Shown here one piece after another: positions 1-5,716 of a stretch of DNA of 13,855 nucleotides (position 1 is the first letter of the stretch; every line of letters starts with the position of its first letter). The position numbers were made by a program, and so were the translations under genes. The DNA is taken from positions 1 through 13,855 of the forward strand of contig JAFTNX010000248.1 of the NCBI GenBank assembly GCA_017451665.1, written 5' to 3'. The notes beneath the pieces were generated by a model that was not told the origin of the DNA, did no database searches, and was given only the letters and a program-made list of their open reading frames with translations. Source of the stretch: Oscillospiraceae bacterium (GTDB lineage: Bacteria > Bacillota > Clostridia > Oscillospirales > Ruminococcaceae).

Positions 1-79
1 ACTGGTTATGCCCATTTATGTTTACGTATAGTTTTTCATCTATACCGTTAGAAGAAAGTATTCGATATTTCTTTTTCAA
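1..79 (-). CDS. Start of a probable alpha/beta-fold hydrolase (partial, cut by left edge)
   Basis: An open frame enters from the left edge and is the 5' end of a minus-strand gene. The best start is TTG at 79, because GGAGG (88-92) sits 8 bases before it. An in-frame ATG at 94 overlaps that Shine-Dalgarno and has only a weak site of its own. Only about 26 residues are visible: a short Lys-rich start, then NGIDEKLYVNINGHNQ. The pattern NGIDE...YVNINGxxQ resembles the segment just before the first core strand and HGGPG oxyanion loop in clostridial alpha/beta hydrolases of the proline iminopeptidase type. No catalytic residue lies inside the window, so the product is an inference from this short match. 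The 87 bases between this start and the upstream methyltransferase show no convincing promoter or terminator. Confidence 0.45.
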   Translation of the reverse strand, partial: MKKKYRILSSNGIDEKLYVNINGHNQ

Positions 80-166
80 CTTGTATGCCTCCATTCACTT
101 CAATATCAATAATGCATAAAATTCAAATTTTCCGTTGCTTTAATTCAACCTAGCAACTGACGAATT

Positions 167-1315
167 TTACTTCTGTACTTTTGACATCAAGACTACGCAC
201 TCGACGTGCTTTGTATGTGGAAACATATCCACAGGCTGGATTTTTTCTGCATTATAGCCGAGCTTTTTGAGGATTTTCAAGTCCCTTTCCAGACTTTCTA
301 TTCCACAGGAAATATAAACCACTCTTTCAGGTGACAGCTTTCCGAGGCTTTCGAGAAATCTTTTATCGCTACCAGTTCTTGGTGGGTCTGTGAACACCAC
401 ATCACACTTTTCACCCGACTGTGCAAGCTGTTCCATAAATTTTCCGGAGTCATTTTTTGTAAAGGTAATATTCTTTACACCGTTGTTTTCTGCGTTTTTA
501 CGGGCATCTTCCACAGCTTTTTCGTTAAGCTCAACGCCGACCACTTCCCCACAGAAATCAGACGCAATTATTCCGATTGTACCAGTTCCACAGTAGCAGT
601 CAAGCACTCTGTCGGTGCTTTTAAGCTGTGCAAATTCCACGGCAGTTTTATAAAGCACCTCTGTCTGCACAGGGTTCACCTGATAAAATGATTTGGCAGA
701 AATCCGAAACTTCTTTCCACACAAGGTATCCTCAATATAGCCTTTCCCAAGCACCACAGTTTCCCTGTCTCCCATTGTAAGTGGCATAGGATTATCGCAG
801 TTATTCACAACAACCGTTGTAATATACGGATGAGCTTTTTTCAGTTCGTTTACAAAATGCTTTTTAGATGGGAACTCTCTTTTTGAAGTCACGATACACA
901 CAAGATACTGACCACTATTAAAGCCTTTTCTAATCATAACGTGTCTTACAAGTCCCTTTCCCGTATTAGGATTATAAGGAAAAATCTTGAAATTACGCAT
1001 AAGAATTCTTATGGTTGAAATAATCTTATCAGCCTGCAAATCCTCCAGGTTACAGTTTTCACAAGGGATAATTTTTCCGCTGTTTGACTGATAAATTCCA
1101 GAAATTATCTGACGTTTAGGGTTTGTATAAAATCCGTGCTGTACTTTATTTCTGTAATTGTATGGATTTTTCATTCCGATAATTTTTTCCACCTTACAGA
1201 ATTTCGAGAGCATTCTCTCGCATTTATCCTGTTTCCATTCAAGCTGTTCAGGGTAGCTCATTTCAAGCTGGCATCCCCCACAGCGTTTAAAAAGTCTGCA
1301 TTTATTTTCTGCCAT
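167..1315 (-). CDS. TrmA/RlmD-family class I SAM-dependent RNA m5U methyltransferase
   Basis: Probably methylates carbon 5 of a uridine in 23S rRNA or tRNA, using S-adenosylmethionine. Numbered from the ATG at 1315 (382 aa), Cys6, Cys12, Cys15 and Cys88 (or Cys85) fit the 4Fe-4S ligands of RlmD. SFYQVN is at 209-214 and the SAM loop DCYCGTGTIG at 239-248. DPPR is at 310-313, the catalytic Cys in ISCG is residue 337, and HVE at 370-372 supplies the general base. There is no N-terminal TRAM domain, so the protein is shorter than E. coli RlmD; whether it modifies U1939, U747 or another site cannot be read from sequence. An open frame extends to GTG at 1354, but GGAG (1322-1325) lies 6 bases before the ATG at 1315, and the -10 element overlaps the upstream extension. 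I therefore prefer the ATG at 1315. Confidence 0.9.
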   Translation of the reverse strand: MAENKCRLFKRCGGCQLEMSYPEQLEWKQDKCERMLSKFCKVEKIIGMKNPYNYRNKVQHGFYTNPKRQIISGIYQSNSGKIIPCENCNLEDLQADKIISTIRILMRNFKIFPYNPNTGKGLVRHVMIRKGFNSGQYLVCIVTSKREFPSKKHFVNELKKAHPYITTVVVNNCDNPMPLTMGDRETVVLGKGYIEDTLCGKKFRISAKSFYQVNPVQTEVLYKTAVEFAQLKSTDRVLDCYCGTGTIGIIASDFCGEVVGVELNEKAVEDARKNAENNGVKNITFTKNDSGKFMEQLAQSGEKCDVVFTDPPRTGSDKRFLESLGKLSPERVVYISCGIESLERDLKILKKLGYNAEKIQPVDMFPHTKHVECVVLMSKVQK

Positions 1316-1321
1316 AGTTTT

Positions 1322-1325
1322 CTCC
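1322..1325 (-). promoter_or_regulatory. Shine-Dalgarno that decides the methyltransferase start
   Basis: GGAG on the minus strand, 6 bases upstream of ATG at 1315. The longer start (GTG at 1354) has no comparable site and would lie upstream of the predicted transcription start, so this site argues for the shorter protein. Confidence 0.65.
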
Positions 1326-1344
1326 AAAAGTTTATTTTTTTCTA

Positions 1345-1373
1345 ATTTTAACACAGTTTCACAGATTTTTCAA
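1345..1373 (-). promoter_or_regulatory. Sigma-A type promoter for the RlmD-like methyltransferase
   Basis: On the minus strand TTGAAA (1368-1373) and TAAAAT (1345-1350) are separated by exactly 17 bases, each one mismatch from consensus. A TG one base upstream of the -10 hexamer makes an extended -10. The predicted transcription start is near 1338, giving a leader of about 23 bases before the ATG at 1315. It lies in the 64-base gap after pnuC, where I see no terminator, so read-through from pnuC is also possible. Confidence 0.6.
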
Positions 1374-1379
1374 TAGAAA

Positions 1380-2072
1380 TCACAAATCAGCCTTTTGTCT
1401 TTTTTCCATTTTACGCCAGTTTATGAACCCATACAGGTCGTTTGCAAGAAACATCACAAAACAAGCTATCATCGGAAGATATGAGATATTCTCAATTGAC
1501 GCCATTATCCACAGAATAATAAGCACAATATCGTTTGCCGAATAGCCTATTGCATAGTAAGGACTTCGCATAAAGGTCATATATGATGCAAGAAAGCTTG
1601 TAGTTACTGAAATGGTACTGAAAAGCAGATTTGCATTTCCAAGTGCTTTAAGGATAAAGTAAAAAACCACAGTTACAACTACCGAAAAAAACAGCATAAC
1701 AGCAACTTGCTTTTTTGTCATATTCTTCACTTCAACCTCTGCTGATTTTTTATAAGGGTGACGAAGCCATTCAAAAACAGTTGCAAGTGCAATAGGCGAG
1801 GTCATACAAAGATAGGTGAGCATTTCCCCGTAGTATCTGAAATGAAACGAAATTATTCCATAAAAAACTGCAAAAACAACTGTCATTACCTGCCCTAAAA
1901 CAAATCCCTTTGCCACAAAAATCAGTGCAGTAACTCCGATAAGAGATGCTATAAGCGTCAGCACGTCTCCACCGTCTGAAAGTGCAAAGGAGCCGATTAC
2001 AACCACGACAGAGGTTATCCACAGGCATTTTTCAAATTTAGTCAGTTCTTTAAACGGGTTATTGATTTTCAT
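1380..2072 (-). CDS. pnuC: PnuC-family nicotinamide riboside/vitamin transporter
   Basis: Integral membrane facilitator that takes up nicotinamide riboside or a related vitamin precursor; trapping normally depends on intracellular phosphorylation. The 230-aa protein has hydrophobic stretches near 17-30, 37-55, 58-75, 84-100, 124-144, 149-166, 181-197 and 200-212, consistent with the seven- or eight-helix PnuC fold. The C-terminal NDLYGFINW (211-219) and the preceding NDIVLIILW (180-188) match the conserved end of the family. A basic tail KMEKRQK follows. The start is ATG 2072, with AAAGGAG directly after a hairpin/U-tract leader. PnuC paralogues for thiamin or riboflavin are hard to tell apart from sequence, and no nearby gene fixes the substrate. 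Confidence 0.85.
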   Translation of the reverse strand: MKINNPFKELTKFEKCLWITSVVVVIGSFALSDGGDVLTLIASLIGVTALIFVAKGFVLGQVMTVVFAVFYGIISFHFRYYGEMLTYLCMTSPIALATVFEWLRHPYKKSAEVEVKNMTKKQVAVMLFFSVVVTVVFYFILKALGNANLLFSTISVTTSFLASYMTFMRSPYYAIGYSANDIVLIILWIMASIENISYLPMIACFVMFLANDLYGFINWRKMEKRQKADL

Positions 2073-2080
2073 AGTTTTTC

Positions 2081-2158
2081 TCCTTTAAAAAAGCATCCGC
2101 AAGCATATCTTCAAAGGAAATTATCCTTTATGACCTAACGATATGCTCACGAATGCTC
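2081..2158 (-). promoter_or_regulatory. Structured leader upstream of pnuC (terminator/attenuator or riboswitch-like)
   Basis: On the minus strand, 2158-2140 pairs with 2109-2091 in an unbroken 19-bp stem (15 Watson-Crick, 4 G-U). Inside it, after an asymmetric internal loop (9 bases on one side, 2 on the other), AAAGGA (2129-2124) pairs with TCCTTT (2118-2113) around a 5-base loop. Six Ts (2092-2087) follow the stem, and the pnuC Shine-Dalgarno AAAGGA (2086-2081) comes immediately after. The inner TCCTTT could equally pair with this Shine-Dalgarno. There is no room for a promoter between the T run and the gene, so all pnuC mRNA must pass through this structure. A plain terminator for the upstream gene is the simplest alternative. 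I could not match it by eye to a named riboswitch class. Confidence 0.6.
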
Positions 2159-2187
2159 AAGACATTCACTACCCGGTGGCAGTATTA

Positions 2188-3300
2188 TTATTTAAAATAC
2201 ATATAAAGATTACACTTTATCATTCCGTTATAAAGCTTACGCTTTTTGTCTGCTTTCTTTCCGAAGAATTGTTCAAAATCCTCGTGTGGTGAAATAATAT
2301 ACGCAGGGCTTTCTCTGTCGGGACAGAGCTTTTCACCAAGCACTCCATACAGCTTTTCAGCCTCTTTGACTTCAAGCATTCTTTCACCATAAGTTGGGTT
2401 ACAAAGTGCGATAGTACCCTTTTCACGTTTAAGTTTTCTCACGTCACGCATATCAACTTCAATCTTTGAGGCTACACCTGCTTTTTTGGCATTAGCCTCG
2501 CTGAGTGCCACAGCTGCGCCGTCAATATCAAAGCCATACGCCTTGAAATTTCCCTGTTTATTTATCTGCGAAAGTGCGTATTCACGCTGATTTTTCCACA
2601 CATCAGGAGAAATAGCGCCCCAGCTTTCAGCAACGAATTTTCTTCTCAGTCCCGGTGCAATATTCAGCGCCTTATAAGCTGACTCAATAAGAAAAGTACC
2701 CGAGCCACACATAGGGTCAACAACAATACTGTCCCCTCTTACTCTTGCAAGGTCAACAATACCTGCTGCAAGGGTTTCCTTAATAGGAGCGTCGTTTGAA
2801 TTTCTTCTATAACCTCTCTTATGAAGTCCGATACCTGTTGAGTCAAGATAAATAGTAGCTACATCCTTAAAAATTGAAAACTGAAGCTGATAAGTAGCGC
2901 CTGTTTCCTCAAACCAGCTTGTATTATATTTAGCCTTAAGTCTTTCAACGCAGGCTTTTTTAATAATTTTCTGACAGTCAGGAACGCTATGGAGCTGGGA
3001 ATTAAGGCAGTGTCCCTTCACAGGGAATACGTCATTTACTCCCACAAAATCCTCAAGCGGGATTTTCTTTACCCCCTGGAAAAGCTCCTCAAAGGTTGTA
3101 GCCTTAAAAGATGCAAGTTCAACAAGCACTCTTTCAGCACCTGCAAGGCAGATATTTGCTCTTGCAAGGATATTTTCGTCACCTTCAAAGGTGATTTTCC
3201 CGTCGGTAACAGAGATATTCTCCCCACCTATTTTTTTAATTTCAAAATTAAGTACACTTTCAAGCCCGAAATGGCACGGGCAGGACAGTTTAAGCTTCAT
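2188..3300 (-). CDS. THUMP-domain class I RNA methyltransferase, RlmL N-half/YpsC type (probable 23S rRNA m2G)
   Basis: Predicted N2-guanine methyltransferase acting on 23S rRNA, as the first half of E. coli RlmL does. The 370-aa protein has a THUMP RNA-binding region at about 1-155, with the family pieces KGHCLNSQLHSVPDCQ (95-110) and LHKRGYR (159-165). The Rossmann methyltransferase domain follows, with the SAM loop VVDPMCGSGTFLIE (193-206) and motif IV at 300-307. Motif IV reads NPTYGER, whereas the usual family form is NPPYGER; the second Pro is Thr (codon ACT). Length agrees with stand-alone YpsC proteins. The ATG at 3300 has AAAGGA 8 bases upstream. The gene follows the PBP across a short hairpin-containing gap and may depend on read-through. 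Confidence 0.88.
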   Translation of the reverse strand: MKLKLSCPCHFGLESVLNFEIKKIGGENISVTDGKITFEGDENILARANICLAGAERVLVELASFKATTFEELFQGVKKIPLEDFVGVNDVFPVKGHCLNSQLHSVPDCQKIIKKACVERLKAKYNTSWFEETGATYQLQFSIFKDVATIYLDSTGIGLHKRGYRRNSNDAPIKETLAAGIVDLARVRGDSIVVDPMCGSGTFLIESAYKALNIAPGLRRKFVAESWGAISPDVWKNQREYALSQINKQGNFKAYGFDIDGAAVALSEANAKKAGVASKIEVDMRDVRKLKREKGTIALCNPTYGERMLEVKEAEKLYGVLGEKLCPDRESPAYIISPHEDFEQFFGKKADKKRKLYNGMIKCNLYMYFK

Positions 3301-3329
3301 CAGAAAAGTCCTTTCACAACAAATTAACA

Positions 3330-3352
3330 GCCTCCGTAAAAACTACGGAGGC
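3330..3352 (-). terminator. Perfect 9-bp hairpin after the PBP gene, weak terminator
   Basis: GCCTCCGTA (3330-3338) and TACGGAGGC (3344-3352) form a perfect inverted repeat around a 5-base loop. On the minus strand the hairpin starts six bases after the PBP stop codon. The tract after it is T-rich but interrupted (TGTTAATTTGTT), so termination would probably be incomplete. Partial read-through into the methyltransferase is likely, since I see no clear promoter in the rest of the gap. Confidence 0.55.
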
Positions 3353-3358
3353 GTTAAA

Positions 3359-5578
3359 CTATTCTTCTTTTTCTTCCTTTGGTTTTTCGGTTTTATGTCC
3401 CTTACAGGTCTGTGGAATATTTGACAGCTTATAATAGCCTACACTTGTCTTTGTACAAGTTGAAGATGCTATATTACCCGTCTGTGAGCAGAATGTTCTT
3501 TCCACAACTGTATCCGGAGCTTTGAATTCTTTATTTTCCGTAGAATTTGCGATTTCACCAAAGATATTTTTCCAAATCTGTGCGATATTCTGATACTGGT
3601 TAGTAGGAATTTTCTTAACGTCCTCATAACCAATCCATACGCCACTTACATAGTCAGGAGTACAGCTTACAAAAGTAAGATTCTGCCAGTCCTGTGAAGT
3701 ACCTGTTTTTCCACATACATCAAGGCCGTCAATCTTAGCAGCCTTACCTGTACCCTGTGAGCTGTCAACAGCTGTCTTAAGCATTCTGTTCATAATATAG
3801 GCTGTTGATTCGTCGATAGCCTTTTCATAGAAATTGCTGTTTTCGTAGATGATATTTCCCTCTCTGTCGATAATCTGTGAAACGAAGTGTGGGTCATAGT
3901 ATTTACCACCGTTTCCGAAAATCTGATAGGAAGCAACAAGTTCAAGCAGGTTTGTACCGTTTCTCATACCACCAACTGTCATTGACGAATAGTTCATATC
4001 GTAATTAGGGTCGAGGGTTGTGAAATGGAGTTTACTCTGCAGGAAATTATATGCATAAGTCGGTGTCATCTGGTCGATAAGCTGTGCAGGTGCAGTATTA
4101 AGTGAACGCTGGAGCATTACATAGGTCGGATAGTAATTCATTGACCAGTTAGCGTAATCTCCTGTTTCCGAATAGTTTCTTGGCCATTCGGTTTCGGTAC
4201 CGTTAACCTTGATTTTAATTGGTTCGTCCTTAAACATTGTAGACCAGGTAATCATATCCTGTTCAAGTGCAGGGGCATAAGATGCAATCGGTTTAATTGT
4301 TGAACCAGGTGAACGTGTAGCCTGAGTAGCGTTATTCCAGCCCATATAAACTGTCTTTTCGCCACGGTTACCAACAACAGCCTTTACATTTCCCTTATAG
4401 TCCATACACACGAAAGCCGACCACAGCTCGTCATTTTCAAGAGCATAAGCCTGGAAATTAGCGTCGTTTTTATAGGCTTCCTCGATTTTTTCCTGCATTA
4501 CAAGGTCAACGTTAGTTTTAATTGTATAGCCACCACCAGAAAGTCTTTCTGACGCAGCCTTATAGGTAAGACCATAATATTCCTGAATAAGTCCGATAGT
4601 TTCTCTTATTGCCTCATCCACATAATAAGATGAAACGCCCTGATTTTTGATAATTTCAGTTGAATTATCAGTATCAGATGAGAAGTTAAGGTCACCGGTA
4701 ATAGTGAGCTTTTCCTTAAGTGCCTTTTCGTATTCCTCTGATGAAATCGCACCATTATTAAGCATTACCTTCAAAATATTGGCACGTCTTTCATAGTTAT
4801 TATCAAGGTGGTCATAAGGGTTTCTCTTTGAAGGGTTTTTAGTAATTGCCGCAAGGCTTGCAGCTTCCCCAAGAGTAAGTTCAGAAACGTCCTTACTGAA
4901 ATAGAAGTTTGCAGCAGCCTGAACGCCTCTGATATTATACCAGTTGGTATTCAGAGAAATAATATTCAGATAAGTTTCAAGGATTTCGTCCTTGGTATAG
5001 GTTTTTTCGATATTTATAGAACGGGTAATTTCACGAAGTTTTCGTGTAATACCAGCACCACCCTGTGTATCGTCATCACCTGTAATATTCTTAATAGTCT
5101 GCTGTGTGATTGTAGAACCACCGAATTCGCTATCATAGAATTTCAAAATCATATTTGCAAAAGCGGCAAATGTTCTCTTGAAGTCAACGCCGTCGTGGGA
5201 ATAAAATCTTTCGTCTTCCGAATAAACGAAAGCGTCACGGACGTGTTTCGGAATATTTTCCAAATCAACCCAGACTCTTCTTTCACCGTCCTGCGCAAGG
5301 GTATAATAGGTAGTATACTCTTCCGATTCAGGGTCAAGAGGGTTAAATTCCGGATTTTCTGCAAGAAAACGAGAAGTAAAATTAAGTTCAACATTTTCAA
5401 GTGAAACCGGTGTTGTAGTATCTATATAGTTAAGAATATAGATAGTAAGTGCCGTAACAAACACTGAGCCTGTAATAATTATAATAAAAATCATTGACAA
5501 AAGCACAGTTCCCGAAATCTTTAATATCTTTATCGGTGTACGGAGTTTACTTTTCTTTTTTTTCTTTTTATTCACCAT
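3359..5578 (-). CDS. Class A penicillin-binding protein (bifunctional transglycosylase/transpeptidase, PBP1a type)
   Basis: Polymerises lipid II into glycan strands and cross-links the peptides at the outer face of the membrane. The 739-aa protein starts with a Lys-rich cytoplasmic tail (4-16) and a signal-anchor helix (about 22-50). The GT51 transglycosylase domain has catalytic Glu121 in EDERFYSHDG and GGSTITQQTIKN (153-164). The loop after that motif carries extra residues (GDDDTQGGAG, 167-176). The transpeptidase domain has the nucleophile Ser426 in SPGSTIKP, the SxN motif SLN (492-494) and KTGT (624-627). A C-terminal Cys-containing segment (697, 708, 725) ends in a charged KPKEEKEE tail. 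All catalytic residues are present. The start ATG 5578 has AAAGGA about 7 bases upstream, and the gene has its own promoter. Confidence 0.96.
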   Translation of the reverse strand: MVNKKKKKKSKLRTPIKILKISGTVLLSMIFIIIITGSVFVTALTIYILNYIDTTTPVSLENVELNFTSRFLAENPEFNPLDPESEEYTTYYTLAQDGERRVWVDLENIPKHVRDAFVYSEDERFYSHDGVDFKRTFAAFANMILKFYDSEFGGSTITQQTIKNITGDDDTQGGAGITRKLREITRSINIEKTYTKDEILETYLNIISLNTNWYNIRGVQAAANFYFSKDVSELTLGEAASLAAITKNPSKRNPYDHLDNNYERRANILKVMLNNGAISSEEYEKALKEKLTITGDLNFSSDTDNSTEIIKNQGVSSYYVDEAIRETIGLIQEYYGLTYKAASERLSGGGYTIKTNVDLVMQEKIEEAYKNDANFQAYALENDELWSAFVCMDYKGNVKAVVGNRGEKTVYMGWNNATQATRSPGSTIKPIASYAPALEQDMITWSTMFKDEPIKIKVNGTETEWPRNYSETGDYANWSMNYYPTYVMLQRSLNTAPAQLIDQMTPTYAYNFLQSKLHFTTLDPNYDMNYSSMTVGGMRNGTNLLELVASYQIFGNGGKYYDPHFVSQIIDREGNIIYENSNFYEKAIDESTAYIMNRMLKTAVDSSQGTGKAAKIDGLDVCGKTGTSQDWQNLTFVSCTPDYVSGVWIGYEDVKKIPTNQYQNIAQIWKNIFGEIANSTENKEFKAPDTVVERTFCSQTGNIASSTCTKTSVGYYKLSNIPQTCKGHKTEKPKEEKEE

Positions 5579-5629
5579 ACCGTTATCCTTTCCGTCCCCG
5601 TTAAAAGCGACAAAAGTTCATACACTTAT

Positions 5630-5658
5630 AGTATACCACAATCCTACTGATTTTACAA
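5630..5658 (-). promoter_or_regulatory. Sigma-A promoter with extended -10 for the PBP gene
   Basis: On the minus strand TTGTAA (5653-5658) and TATACT (5630-5635) are 17 bases apart, and TGG just before the -10 gives an extended -10. The predicted start of transcription is near 5623, leaving a leader of about 45 bases before ATG 5578. It lies just after the terminator of the upstream operon, so the PBP gene begins a new transcription unit. Confidence 0.7.
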
Positions 5659-5670
5659 GTATTTTTTTAC

Positions 5671-5703
5671 AAAAAACAAAGGGGCGAAATAAATTCACCC
5701 CTT
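5671..5703 (-). terminator. Intrinsic terminator of the ygiQ-to-ispH/S1 operon
   Basis: On the minus strand AAGGGGTGAA pairs with TTCGCCCCTT across 5703-5679: a 10-bp stem with one G-T pair and a 5-base loop. The T-rich run TGTTTTTT (5678-5671) follows directly. It begins 13 bases after the IspH-S1 stop codon and separates that operon from the PBP promoter. Confidence 0.85.
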
Positions 5704-5716
5704 ATTTTAAGTTAAA

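Noticed and set aside
134..157. GTTGCT/AGCAAC inverted repeat downstream of the RlmD-like gene, as a terminator
   Set aside because: The stem has only 6 pairs with a 12-base loop, and no T run follows on the minus strand.
2989..3327. 112-aa plus-strand open frame
   Set aside because: It is antisense to the THUMP domain of a clearly conserved methyltransferase, with no recognisable protein features.
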